From assembly GCF_963666195.1 (NCBI RefSeq), contig NZ_OY762653.1, forward strand, positions 806,001 through 870,000: DNA of 64,000 nucleotides. Reading direction: 5' to 3'. The notes under the pieces are model-generated. The model made no database searches. It had not been told where the DNA came from and was given only the letters and a program-made list of their open reading frames with translations. Both the position numbers and the translations under genes were made by a program. The DNA comes from Trichococcus shcherbakoviae. Lineage in GTDB: Bacteria; Bacillota; Bacilli; Lactobacillales; Aerococcaceae. Positions 55,605 to 64,000 of this stretch are shown here, piece by piece (within the stretch, counting starts at the first letter, position 1; each line of letters opens with the position of its first letter).

Positions 55605-56528
55605 TCAAAACAGCAGCGCCGCCAACAGCGGGATCGTGAACACCGATAGCAGTGTCGAAATGAAAACGTAGCGCGTTGAGAAGGCCGTGTTGCCTCCGTA
55701 CTGCATGGAAAGCGCCACAGCCATCGCCGGGCCGGGCATGGCCGAGATGATGACGAGGATCCCCAGCATGGTCGGGTTCGTCAGGATGCCCTTCAAAGCC
55801 CACCAGAGGAACAGCGGAATCACGATCATACGGTAGAACGCAAACAGATAGATTTTCCATTCCTTGAAGGCGCCTAGGATATCGATGTCGGCCAATGACG
55901 CGCCGATGATGATCATTGCCAATGGAGCCGTGATGTTTCCGATGCTGGTGACGGTGTCCATCACCAACGCCGGCAATTTGATGTCGAACAAGAAAACGAA
56001 AACCGCGAACAGCGAAGCGAGGTTGCCGGGATTCAGCAGGATCGCTTTCCAGTTCGCCCGCGATTTTTTCGAGCCTTTCGCAATCAGGAAGACACCCAAA
56101 GAGTAGATCAACAGGTTGTTCGGGATGCCGTACAGCGAGGCATAAAAAAGCGCGCCTGTGCCGAAAATGGCCTGAACGACCGGCAGCCCCATGAAGCCAT
56201 TGTTCGTGAAGATGGTCAGGAACTCGATGATTCCTTCCGTTTCTTTATCCGCTCGGAACAGTTTGGGACTGAACTTGGCCAATCCGACCGTGAAAAGATA
56301 CATCAGCGTCGCGGTCAACAAAACAAAGAGCGTGTCCGATTTCGTACCCACCTCACCTGCGCCTTCCACCGATGCGATGACGAGTGCCGGCACCGTGACA
56401 TAGGTGATCAATGCCGCAAAATTGGCGTTCGCGTGCTTGTCGAAAACCTTCATGACCGTCGCTAGATAGCCCACAAACATGATCAACACCAACATGATCA
56501 TCCTACCAAATACAACCCCAACATCCAA
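55605..56528 (-). CDS. AEC-family transporter
   Basis: This protein of about 307 residues has ten hydrophobic segments, in the auxin-efflux-carrier-type fold. Typical features are 'TYVTVPALVIASV', 'FTNNGFMGLPVVQAIFG' and the final 'SAMPGPAMAVALSMQYGG'. Bacterial members export or import organic acids such as malate or malonate; the substrate is unknown here. The frame is open to an ATG at 56579, but GGGAGG lies inside that extension, so a TTG at 56528 (about 10 bases after it) is more likely. Confidence 0.82.
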   Translation of the reverse strand: MDVGVVFGRMIMLVLIMFVGYLATVMKVFDKHANANFAALITYVTVPALVIASVEGAGEVGTKSDTLFVLLTATLMYLFTVGLAKFSPKLFRADKETEGIIEFLTIFTNNGFMGLPVVQAIFGTGALFYASLYGIPNNLLIYSLGVFLIAKGSKKSRANWKAILLNPGNLASLFAVFVFLFDIKLPALVMDTVTSIGNITAPLAMIIIGASLADIDILGAFKEWKIYLFAFYRMIVIPLFLWWALKGILTNPTMLGILVIISAMPGPAMAVALSMQYGGNTAFSTRYVFISTLLSVFTIPLLAALLF

Positions 56529-56734
56529 AACCCGAACGCCTCCCCTGTTCCATCCATTTATATATCCAAATTCTAACACAGTTCTGCGCTGAAATTGCGT
56601 TTTCGATTCAGTTTCACGATTCAGCCTCTACGATCCGGGGCATATCAATCGGTATCCTCCGCACAGAGTGTTAGAATGGAAACAATAATATAACCAATGC
56701 TACTGTCACATTTCGTCCAGAAAGGTGGATTCCT

Positions 56735-58168
56735 ATGCAGGAAAAATTGACGATCCTTCAGATCAACGACACCCACAGCTACTTGGAGCTTCACAACGAA
56801 CTGTTCTACGAAAAGGAAAAACTGGCGTTCCGCAAAGCTGGCGGCTATGCCCGTCTCCAAAGTCTGATCAAAGATTTCCGCAGCAAAAATCCGACACTCG
56901 TTTTCGATAACGGCGACACGATCCACGGCACTTATGAAGCGATCGATTCGAAAGGCTGGCACATGCTGCCGATCCTGAACGAAGTCGGTTTCGATGCCAT
57001 GACGTTCCATTGGGACACCGGCTTCGGGCCGGCCAATCTGAAACAAATCGGAAATCAGTTGGATTATCCGATTCTCGCAATCAATGCCTACGAAAAAGAA
57101 AGCGGCAATTTGGCGTTCGAGCCATATAAAATCCTCTCCGTTGGCGAACTTTCGATCGGCCTAATCGGCATCGCCTGCAACATCATCGACAAAACCATGC
57201 CGCCCCATTTCAGCGAAGGTCTTTCCTTCACTTTAGGCCGCGAGGAGCTGCCCGGCTATGTGGCGGAACTGAAGGAAAAAGGGGTCAATCTAATAATCGT
57301 CCTGTCCCATCTCGGTTTCCCGCAGGACCTGAAATTGATGAGCGAAGTCGAAGGCGTGGCGATCTGTCTGAGCGGCCATACCCATAATCGGCAGGAACAC
57401 ATTGTCACAGTAGGCGATACGGCAGTCATCCAGTCCGGTTCGCACGGCTCTTTCCTAGGCGCACTCGAACTGACCGTTGAGGACGGCGCGATCCAAAACA
57501 TCGAACATCAACTCATTCCGGTTACGGAGGACATCCCCGAAGATGCGGAAATGAAAGCTTTGATCGATGAAGCTTTAGCCCCTTACCGCGAAAAACTGGG
57601 TCGCCAAGTCGGCGAAACCAAAAAAGTGCTGCACCGCGGCTGGAGCGTCGAAACGACGATGGACAACTTCCTCTTGGATGCGATCCTTTTCCACACGAAA
57701 ACGGATCTGGCCTTCTCCAATGGCTGGCGCTACGGGGTTCCGATCCTGAAAGGCCCGGTGACGCTGAGGGAATTGTATCAGATCATTCCGATGGATCCGC
57801 CGATTTCAACTGCTATCCTGACTGGTTCGGAAATAGTCGCTCTGCTGGAAGAAAATCTCGAGAGCACCTACGCAGCGGACCCATTTGATCAGATGGGCGG
57901 CTACCTGAAGCGGGCGATGGGCTTGCACGCTTACCTGAAACTGGAGAATCCGAAAGGCACCCGTGTCCAAAAACTATTCATCGCGGGCGAAGAAGTCATC
58001 CCGGATAAAGAATACAACGTCAGCTATGTGACCAACCAAGGCGTTCCGAAGAAATTCGGAAAAGAACACAAGAATCTGGAAAAACATGCAGTCGAAGCCA
58101 TGATGGATTATCTGGCCGAGATGGGTCCTTACGAAAAAGAACTGCGCGGAACCTATCAGATCGTCTGA
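56735..58168 (+). CDS. metallophosphatase/5'-nucleotidase family protein, cytosolic
   Basis: This 477-residue protein has the calcineurin-like phosphatase domain of the 5'-nucleotidase family: 'LQINDTHS', 'VFDNGDTIHG', 'IVLSHLG' and 'LSGHTHNR'. It ends with the 5'-nucleotidase C-terminal domain ('TTMDNFLLDAILFHTKTDLAFSNGWRYG'). In place of the usual 'GNHE' motif there is 'TFHWDTGFG', so one metal or catalytic site is altered. There is no signal peptide or cell-wall anchor, unlike secreted nucleotidases, so it should act in the cytosol on nucleotides or similar phosphoesters. AAAGGTGG precedes the ATG. Confidence 0.82.
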   Translation: MQEKLTILQINDTHSYLELHNELFYEKEKLAFRKAGGYARLQSLIKDFRSKNPTLVFDNGDTIHGTYEAIDSKGWHMLPILNEVGFDAMTFHWDTGFGPANLKQIGNQLDYPILAINAYEKESGNLAFEPYKILSVGELSIGLIGIACNIIDKTMPPHFSEGLSFTLGREELPGYVAELKEKGVNLIIVLSHLGFPQDLKLMSEVEGVAICLSGHTHNRQEHIVTVGDTAVIQSGSHGSFLGALELTVEDGAIQNIEHQLIPVTEDIPEDAEMKALIDEALAPYREKLGRQVGETKKVLHRGWSVETTMDNFLLDAILFHTKTDLAFSNGWRYGVPILKGPVTLRELYQIIPMDPPISTAILTGSEIVALLEENLESTYAADPFDQMGGYLKRAMGLHAYLKLENPKGTRVQKLFIAGEEVIPDKEYNVSYVTNQGVPKKFGKEHKNLEKHAVEAMMDYLAEMGPYEKELRGTYQIV

Positions 58169-58184
58169 TCCGCCAACACAACAC

Positions 58185-58239
58185 AAAAAACAGCCCCGGC
58201 GGAAGCTGCATGTAAACTGCAGACTCCGCCGGGGCTGTT
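58185..58239. terminator. terminator between convergent genes
   Basis: ACAGCCCCGGCGGA pairs with TCCGCCGGGGCTGT. The minus side runs into TTTTTTGTGT, serving helD; the plus side has only a weak T-run. Confidence 0.8.
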
Positions 58240-58245
58240 CAAGTT

Positions 58246-60489
58246 TCACATTTTTCTTACGTCATAATAATCCGGATCCACGCGTTCCACCAGTCCGGCT
58301 TCCTTCTCGGAAACGGTCAGATAGAGCTCGTGCATCGCCCGGGTGCAGATTGTGTAGAGGATCTGCATTTCGTTCTGGGCAGCTTTTGCCGGATAGTGGC
58401 AAATCGCAAAAACGACATCGAATTCCAGACCTTTCGCCAAACGGGCCGGCGTGATCAATACCGGATGGTGGCTGTTGTCGGTATCCTGCTGCACGAGTTT
58501 GAAATCGAAGCCGGCAACCGACAGTTCCTGGCTGATGCGTTCCGCATCTTCCGCATTGCGGCTGATGAAAGCCACGCGCATGCCGGCAGCGACGCTCGCG
58601 TCCACCTTCTGTTTGATGTAGTCCATATCGAGCCCGCCATCGTCGGTCAGCAGTACTTCCGGTTTCTTGCCGGAACGGATATAGGTCCCTTCCGGTTTTT
58701 CGCCTTCGATGAAGCTTTCCGAGAAACGGACGATTTCATTCGTCGATCGGTAGCTGGTCAGCAAACGGTACGAACGGAATGTACTTTCGGAAAAAATGGT
58801 CCGGAGATCATCAAAGGAAAGGCGTCTGTTCAGGATATTCTGATTCAAGTCGCCGCTCAGGATGAAGCGTGCGCTCGGGTAGGCATGCTGCAGCATCTGC
58901 AGTTGGAAAGGTGAAAAGTCCTGCACCTCATCCAGGCAGATGTATTGGTATTTCATGTCGCTGGATGGTCCCTTCAGCAACAACCGCAGACTGTAGTAGG
59001 CATCCAGATCTTCCAGCAGCACGCTCTTCTCTGCCATGTGTGCCGCAACCACAGCGATGTGGGTGCGCCATTCATCCTCATCCAAGCCGAAAACATCCAA
59101 TGAGAGCAATTTAGGAACGGCTCTCAGGAAATGGATGTATTGGTTCTTATAACGGATAAAGGCCAGCGCTTCGATCCTCGCGACGATTGGTTCGAAAGCG
59201 TCCTCCAGGATATCCGCCGTCATGGCCTCTTCCATCGCTTTTTGGTTGTGGGTCTCTTTCTCGTAACGGTACAGATCCAGATCGGACATGGCGATCATTT
59301 CTTTTTCGACCCATGGCTTGCCTTTTTGCGACTGCTGGATGCGTTCCACGCGCTGCAGCAAGTGCCTTTTGAGGATATCCAATTTGCTGGCCAATGAACC
59401 TTGGCTTTCGATGCTGTAGAAGGCCGACTCGATCTCCTTCTCCGAGAGGATGATATCATCGCGGAAACGGATATCCGAGAATTTCAGGTAGCGCTTCTTC
59501 AGGAGCGTACCGTATTTCTGCAACGCTTCATAAAAGGCCAAGCTGCCCTTCAGTACCGTAACCTTGGCTAAGCTGTCCTCTTGATCGGCGCGCAAAGAAA
59601 ATCCGGTCACTTTCCGCTCCATGAATTCGCTGAAGGTTGTGTTCCCCACATTCAGTTCGCCCAATGCAGGCAACACTTGGGAAACATATTCCTGGAATAT
59701 TTTGTTCGGGGAAAACAGGACGACTTCTTCCGACTTCAATTGGTCCCGGAAAGCATACAGCAGATAGGCGATTTTCTGCATCAGGACAACCGTTTTCCCT
59801 GATCCGGCAACCCCTTCTATCAGCGTGACGGCCGCTTTGGTTTCCCTGACGATTTGGTTCTGCTCTTTCTGTAAGGTGGATACGACCGTGCCCATCTGAT
59901 AGGATGAAGGTCCTTCCAACACTTCCAGCAAATACGGATCGCCCATGACATTGTCCGTGTCCATCATGCGGATGATTTCCGCCTGTCTGATCAGAAATTG
60001 CCTCTTCAGGTCAACGCCGTAGGACATCGGTTGATCGGCTATCATCAGCTTCACTTTTTCGCCTTTGCTGCCTTCATAATAAAGCGAGGCAATCGGCGAA
60101 CGCCAGTCGACGATCAGGTTCTCATCTTTCTCGAACAAGGATCCGATCCCGATGTAGATCGTTTCATTGCCGAAATCATCGTGATAATCGATACGGCCGA
60201 AGTAAGGCTCATCCTGCATTTTTTCCAAGACAGCGACACGCTCGTTGCTGTTCTGCAATTCGTTGTTGCGGATCATCAGCTCCTGCTCAAAAGCCCGCAG
60301 TTCAGCCGACGATTCCCAGACGCTCTCTGAAGAACCTTGGCTGATTTTGATCTCTTTGGATTCCTTTAATTGCTGTCTTTGCTTTTCACTTTTTTCTTCT
60401 ACTTGCTCGGCCAATCGCGTTTTTTCGTTGTTGATGACTTTAATGACGCGATGGACACGTTCCTGTTCTTTCGTTAGATCTTTATGCAA
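58246..60489 (-). CDS. helD: RNA polymerase recycling ATPase HelD
   Basis: This 747-residue superfamily 1 protein removes stalled RNA polymerase from DNA. It has the N-terminal coiled-coil arm typical of HelD (about residues 1-90, 'EQVEEKSEKQRQQLKESKEIKI'), Walker A 'GVAGSGKT' (226-233), Walker B 'CLDEVQDFSPFQ', and motifs 'LSGDLNQNI', 'LTSYRST' and 'LAKGLEFDVVFAI'. UvrD-like helicases share these motifs, but the coiled-coil start and 'DYHDDFGNETIYIGIGSL' insertion point to HelD. Confidence 0.92.
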   Translation of the reverse strand: MHKDLTKEQERVHRVIKVINNEKTRLAEQVEEKSEKQRQQLKESKEIKISQGSSESVWESSAELRAFEQELMIRNNELQNSNERVAVLEKMQDEPYFGRIDYHDDFGNETIYIGIGSLFEKDENLIVDWRSPIASLYYEGSKGEKVKLMIADQPMSYGVDLKRQFLIRQAEIIRMMDTDNVMGDPYLLEVLEGPSSYQMGTVVSTLQKEQNQIVRETKAAVTLIEGVAGSGKTVVLMQKIAYLLYAFRDQLKSEEVVLFSPNKIFQEYVSQVLPALGELNVGNTTFSEFMERKVTGFSLRADQEDSLAKVTVLKGSLAFYEALQKYGTLLKKRYLKFSDIRFRDDIILSEKEIESAFYSIESQGSLASKLDILKRHLLQRVERIQQSQKGKPWVEKEMIAMSDLDLYRYEKETHNQKAMEEAMTADILEDAFEPIVARIEALAFIRYKNQYIHFLRAVPKLLSLDVFGLDEDEWRTHIAVVAAHMAEKSVLLEDLDAYYSLRLLLKGPSSDMKYQYICLDEVQDFSPFQLQMLQHAYPSARFILSGDLNQNILNRRLSFDDLRTIFSESTFRSYRLLTSYRSTNEIVRFSESFIEGEKPEGTYIRSGKKPEVLLTDDGGLDMDYIKQKVDASVAAGMRVAFISRNAEDAERISQELSVAGFDFKLVQQDTDNSHHPVLITPARLAKGLEFDVVFAICHYPAKAAQNEMQILYTICTRAMHELYLTVSEKEAGLVERVDPDYYDVRKM

Positions 60490-60621
60490 CCAAATGACAC
60501 CTCTCTCTTAAGAAAACTCTTGGACTATTCGGTCTACTCCACTAAATGCGACAATTAGTAGTATACCATCGCACAGGGATTCTGGCTATTCCTTGTACCT
60601 GGATTAAAACGTTCCAATTCA

Positions 60622-60676
60622 AAAAACAGCCGGTAGGAAAGACCTGTTGCAGCTCTCCCTTCCGGCTGTTTTTGTT
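60622..60676. terminator. terminator after the MBL-rhodanese gene
   Basis: AACAGCCGG...AGGGA and its complement form a long interrupted stem; the minus side is followed by TTTTTTG and the plus side by TTTTTG. Confidence 0.75.
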
Positions 60677-60714
60677 GTTCAGATTGCGTTTTGCAAGTCC
60701 TGGCGCATTTGTGT

Positions 60715-62079
60715 CTATTCGTTGAGGATCTTTTCGATTGCAGTGTATCCTCCCAGGATATTGACAATCTTTTTGAATCCCCTCTCCTCCAACGCACCGA
60801 TGGCGACGGCGGAACGGACGCCGGATTGGCAATGGACGTAAAGAGGCTCATCCCGCTTGAACGGCAACGGTTCCTCCAAGAGCTTGCCGAGTAGGACGCG
60901 TTTGGCATCGGACAGGTGCCCTTTATCCCATTCACTCTTCGAACGCACGTCCAATATTTGCAGATCCTTTGCTTGGCGCAATGCGATGAATGCGGCTGCC
61001 GTGATCGTTTCGGTCATCTTATCATCCTTGATCTGGCCGGCATCCAGATAGCCTCTGACTTGGTCGAACCCGATCAGTTGCAGGTGGCGGGCAGCCGTTT
61101 CAGCCTGCTCTTTGGTTCCGATGAGTGTCACTTGCCCTTCGTAATCCAGGAACCACCCGACGTAAGTCAAAAACTTTTTATTCAGCGGAATATTGAGCGT
61201 CCTTTCGATGTGTCCAGCTTGATAGATTTCTTTTGAGCGCAGATCGATCACCCTGTCATTTGGGCCGGCCTGCTGAAGCGGGAAGACCGGATAAGGCACG
61301 TAGGCGCCGCCGTCCAGTTTGTTGATCTTCTTCATCTGGGCAAAGTAGGTCGGGGGCTCAGGCTGATCATCCGTCAAAGCATCGATGAAACTCGTTTCCT
61401 CGTCATGTTGGAAAGCCCAGTTGTTGTCTTTTTCGTAGCCGAAAGTGGTCATCGGTACGGCGCCCAACGACTTCCCGCAGGCGCTGCCGGCACCGTGCCC
61501 GGGCCAAATCTGCAGATGGTCCGGATAGTCAGCCATTCTCTGAAGAGAGCGGAACATTTCTTTCGCTCCGATTTCGGTGGTGCCTTGCATATGCGCTGCC
61601 TCTTCCAGCAAGTCCGGTCGGCCGACGTCACCCACAAAGATAAAATCGCCGGTGAACAACCCCATCGGAATGTCCGAACCTCCGCCGATATCCGTCAACA
61701 GAAAGGACACACTCTCCGGCGTATGCCCAGGTGTGTGCAGCACCTCCAGTTTGACCTTCCCTACGGAGATGATATCCCCATCCTGCAGCAGCACGCTTCC
61801 TTCCGGCAGATCCTGGTAACGCCAGTCCTCCCCGCCCATGTCCGAGACATACAGTTTGGCGCCTAAACGCCTTTCGGTCTCCCGCAGGCCTGATGCATAA
61901 TCGGCATGGATATGCGTTTCCGTTGCCGCAGTGATGACCAACCCTTCGTCTTCGGCTGCCAAGATATAGTCATCCAACTTGCGCAAGGGATCGATAATGA
62001 TGGCTTCTCCTGTTTTTTGACACCCCACCAAATAGGAAAATTGCGCTACTTGGGGATCGAAAAATGATTTAAAAAACAT
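60715..62079 (-). CDS. MBL-fold/rhodanese fusion, persulfide dioxygenase-like
   Basis: This 454-residue fusion has an N-terminal metallo-beta-lactamase fold of the ETHE1 type ('ETHIHADYASG' with His56, His58 and Asp60; 'HTPGHTPESV'; 'IWPGHGAGSACG') and two rhodanese-like domains. The first rhodanese domain (about 265-350, 'VIDLRSKEIYQAGHIERTLNI') appears to lack a catalytic Cys. The second (about 365-454, 'ILDVRSKSEWDKGHLSD') has the active loop 'HCQSGVRSA'. The layout matches CstB-like enzymes, which oxidise persulfides and release sulfite or thiosulfate, in sulfide detoxification. No cst regulator is adjacent. Confidence 0.85.
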   Translation of the reverse strand: MFFKSFFDPQVAQFSYLVGCQKTGEAIIIDPLRKLDDYILAAEDEGLVITAATETHIHADYASGLRETERRLGAKLYVSDMGGEDWRYQDLPEGSVLLQDGDIISVGKVKLEVLHTPGHTPESVSFLLTDIGGGSDIPMGLFTGDFIFVGDVGRPDLLEEAAHMQGTTEIGAKEMFRSLQRMADYPDHLQIWPGHGAGSACGKSLGAVPMTTFGYEKDNNWAFQHDEETSFIDALTDDQPEPPTYFAQMKKINKLDGGAYVPYPVFPLQQAGPNDRVIDLRSKEIYQAGHIERTLNIPLNKKFLTYVGWFLDYEGQVTLIGTKEQAETAARHLQLIGFDQVRGYLDAGQIKDDKMTETITAAAFIALRQAKDLQILDVRSKSEWDKGHLSDAKRVLLGKLLEEPLPFKRDEPLYVHCQSGVRSAVAIGALEERGFKKIVNILGGYTAIEKILNE

Positions 62080-62126
62080 GCATGAACTCCTCCTTTATCC
62101 TCCACCAATCAAAAATTCAAAATGAT

Positions 62127-62789
62127 TCATCTGCTCAGGCTTGCGACAAAATTGATGGTCGTGGCGATGATGGCCGTCCCGAAAACGAAGGACAGCAGCG
62201 CATGGCCCAGCGCGGCCTTCCGGAATTCCGTTGTCGTGAAAGTCGTGTCGGAGACTTGATAAGTCATCCCGATCGTGAACGCCAGATAGGCGAAGTCCCA
62301 AAAATTAGGCTTTTCGGTACCCTCAAAGATGACGCCGCCGTTCACATCGCGGTAATAGAGTTCCGCGTACCGCAACATGTAGAGACTGTGCACCGTCGTC
62401 CAGGAGAGCACGATGCTGAACAGACCAAATCCGATCGTCCCGAAGCTGCGTACATGAGTCGTCAGCATCAACGCGACAGCCCCGATGCTGATCAGGCATG
62501 CCATAAGGACAAAAAAATCGATCGTCGAATATTGGATATCTTCCTCTTGCGCAATCCGCTCGGTTTCCGTGCCATCATGCGGATGAAAATCCTTCCACAG
62601 CAAATACAACAAAATGATTGCTGCACTGTCCCAACCGATCAAAGGGGCCAATTCCCAACGCAACCAGAATCCGCCGGCCAGCCCGATGCCCGTACCGATC
62701 GCTCCGGCAATCAGGAAGCGCGTCCTTTTTTTGCGCATATCCCTTCCGGCTTTCGTTTGATCGGCAAATAGATGGCTTCTTTTCTTCAT
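62127..62789 (-). CDS. DUF1345 membrane protein
   Basis: This 220-residue protein has about five transmembrane helices and the DUF1345 pattern 'TVHSLYMLRYAELYYRD...PNFWDFAYLAFTIGMTYQVSDTTFTTTEFRKAALGHALLSFVFGTAIIATTINFVASL'. The basic N-terminus (KKRSH, RKKRTR) suggests an inside orientation. The function of the family is unknown; the C-terminal half resembles ion-channel-like folds. It lies 47 bases upstream of the MBL-rhodanese gene on the same strand. Confidence 0.85.
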   Translation of the reverse strand: MKKRSHLFADQTKAGRDMRKKRTRFLIAGAIGTGIGLAGGFWLRWELAPLIGWDSAAIILLYLLWKDFHPHDGTETERIAQEEDIQYSTIDFFVLMACLISIGAVALMLTTHVRSFGTIGFGLFSIVLSWTTVHSLYMLRYAELYYRDVNGGVIFEGTEKPNFWDFAYLAFTIGMTYQVSDTTFTTTEFRKAALGHALLSFVFGTAIIATTINFVASLSR

Positions 62790-62828
62790 GGCTGACAGCC
62801 CCCCTGCTTTTTCGGCCTGACTGTTCTT

Positions 62829-63212
62829 TCAGATCGTGATTTCGATGACATTCTTTTCCGGATCAAGGAACATGCTTTCATAATAGCCATCCCCTGTAAT
62901 GCGCGGCTGGCTTTTGCATGTGTACCCCGCTTTGATGAGTCTATCAGTGAAATAGTCGACGTTCTGCTTGCTGCCGACGGAGACGGCCAGATGCGCCCAG
63001 CCAAGCATATCAAGGGGATAGCGTTCGTTGACATCCATCCTTTTCATAAGCTCCAAACGGGCCCCTCCTTCACGGAAAGTAATAAAGTAAGATTGGAAGT
63101 CTTTCTCAGGATTCCGGTATAATTTATTGGCCTTTCCATCAAAAAAACGAACATAAAAATCGCGCATCAGCTCCAAATCGCCCACCCACACTGCAACATG
63201 TTCAATCTTCAT
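62829..63212 (-). CDS. VOC-family protein
   Basis: This 127-residue protein has the glyoxalase/bleomycin-resistance fold, with 'KIEHVAVWVGDLELMRDFYVRFFDGKANKLY' and 'GWAHLAVSVGSKQNVDYFTDRLIKAGY...YYESMFLDPEKNVIEITI'. Putative metal ligands are His5, His74 (near 'GWAHLAV') and the last Glu. The substrate is unknown. It is only distantly similar to the VOC protein at 2888. It may be co-transcribed with the DUF1345 gene 39 bases downstream. Confidence 0.8.
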   Translation of the reverse strand: MKIEHVAVWVGDLELMRDFYVRFFDGKANKLYRNPEKDFQSYFITFREGGARLELMKRMDVNERYPLDMLGWAHLAVSVGSKQNVDYFTDRLIKAGYTCKSQPRITGDGYYESMFLDPEKNVIEITI

Positions 63213-63453
63213 CGCTATTCACGTCCTCTCATCATCCTTGCCGGTGCGCTGGAGATAAACTCTGCGCGGATGGCCTGCAACAAAACATCCCGGAATCCCT
63301 TTTTGGACTTTCCGTAAAAGCGTTTCCTCAATTTGATTTTATCACATTGGCGGCGCATATGCGTTCCCGGAAGCATCCTCATGTACCGTCACCTTATGTG
63401 TCTTTTTTGCCATCTTTTTCAAAGTATTTTCTCAGCATCCACTCAGAATATGA
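63213..63453. other. non-coding gap before dapA leader
   Basis: I see no convincing gene here. A 23-codon frame on the minus strand near 63340-63410 (MAKKTHKV...) has no good ribosome site. Confidence 0.4.
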
Positions 63454-63482
63454 TTGACAGACTGATTTGTATTTGATAGTGT
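63454..63482 (+). promoter_or_regulatory. promoter of the dapA leader
   Basis: TTGACA (63454-63459), a 17-base spacer and TAGTGT (63477-63482) lie just before the riboswitch. Confidence 0.55.
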
Positions 63483-63504
63483 GGAAGTAACAAAATACGA
63501 TTCG

Positions 63505-63750
63505 ATGTGATGAAGAGGTCGCGGTTAACAATCAGTAAGGGATTCCCTGAAAGGTGTTGCTGCCGAAATACTCTGTATTGGGGCCAAGGTTGAATAAATC
63601 TGGCACTGTCGGACAAAGCCGCCCAGCTTTGTTCGGTGAGCTTCTCACGTTGGGGCAAATTGGTGGAATTCACTATATGGATGCAACGCTTCAGCTTAAG
63701 CAGCCTGTTTTGAACGACTATGAGACCATTTGCTCATAGTCGTTTTTTGT
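63505..63750 (+). promoter_or_regulatory. lysine riboswitch (L box)
   Basis: The leader has the conserved L-box blocks GAAGAGGTCGCGG, CAGTAAGGG, GAAAGGTG and TTGCTGCCGAAA, then arms with paired ends and a terminator (ACGACTATGAG / CTCATAGTCGT + TTTTTT, 63714-63748). Lysine binding should favour the terminator and shut off dapA, the first step of lysine-specific synthesis. Confidence 0.9.
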
Positions 63751-63791
63751 CTATTCATAAATATAAAACAGAATTCAGGAGGAAGATAAGC

Positions 63792-64000
63792 ATGGCAATT
63801 TTTGAAGGATCAGGCGTTGCGATCGTTACGCCGTTTAAAGACACGGAGAACCAAGAAATCAACTACGAGGTATTGGAAGAGCTGATCGAGTTCCATATCG
63901 CGAACGGCACCGATTCGATCATCATCGCGGGCACAACCGGGGAAGCTTCAACGCTGACGGATGAAGAGCAACTTCATCTCATTCGTTTCACTGTCGAAAA
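63792..64000 (+). CDS. dapA: 4-hydroxy-tetrahydrodipicolinate synthase, N-terminal part
   Basis: These are the first 69 codons; the gene runs off the right edge. The sequence '[15 protein letters not shown]', '[30 protein letters not shown]' is the DapA signature, including the GTTGE loop that binds pyruvate and the conserved Thr pair. DapA joins pyruvate and aspartate semialdehyde at the start of the diaminopimelate/lysine branch. AGGAGGA precedes the ATG by about 8 bases. The upstream lysine riboswitch confirms the assignment. Confidence 0.93.
   Translation, partial: MAIFEGSGVAIVTPFKDTENQEINYEVLEELIEFHIANGTDSIIIAGTTGEASTLTDEEQLHLIRFTVE

Noticed and set aside
63340-63412. 23-codon frame (MAKKTHKVTV...) on the minus strand
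   Set aside because: Too short and without a ribosome site; no recognised family.

Overview
The window looks like a chromosomal segment of a low-to-middle GC Gram-positive bacterium of the Lactobacillales, most likely the Carnobacteriaceae (a Trichococcus-like organism is my guess; no rRNA is present to prove it). The basis is the Firmicutes-style regulation (T-box, lysine riboswitch, GGAGG ribosome sites, strong TTGACA/TATAAT promoters) and Firmicutes housekeeping genes (helD, pepF, ywbE, dapA).

Layout. Positions 1-6.4 kb hold ordinary genes: a YczE/YitT-like membrane protein, a pentapeptide-repeat protein, guanine deaminase, a glyoxalase-fold protein, a purine permease, a Nudix hydrolase and a GntR regulator. 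Positions 6.6-45.5 kb form a defence island with most genes on the minus strand. Its left end is a three-gene operon: a TerB-C-like protein, a BrxD-like ATPase and a BrxHI/Lhr-like helicase. Next come hicAB, an EEP nuclease gene destroyed by an IS1634-family element, and a Phd/YefM-RelE/ParE toxin-antitoxin pair. After these lies a very long type II-C CRISPR array (132 repeats by my count, split by an IS1182-like element), then cas2, cas1, cas9, a Fic gene and a tracrRNA gene. A BREX core (pglZ, pglX, brxC, brxB, brxA) and an AbiE toxin-antitoxin pair close the island. A 170-bp MITE whose ends resemble those of the IS1634-family element sits at its right border.

Positions 45.8-64 kb are again housekeeping: a membrane protein; an amino-acid ABC transporter with two tandem lipoproteins under a T-box whose specifier reads as an arginine codon; YwbE and oligoendopeptidase F; a ketopantoate reductase; a pyridoxal kinase divergent from an ECF vitamin transporter S component; an AEC permease; a 5'-nucleotidase-like enzyme; HelD; an MBL-rhodanese sulfur enzyme; a DUF1345 protein; a VOC protein; and a lysine riboswitch in front of dapA, which runs off the end.

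The most interesting arrangement is the island. The BREX core has no brxL. The BrxD/BrxHI-type genes that take brxL's place in some BREX types lie more than 20 kb away on the same strand, with a complete Cas9 system between them. The anti-repeat shows that crRNAs are read from the plus strand, opposite to the cas genes, while the degenerate repeats lie at the 5' end of that transcript.
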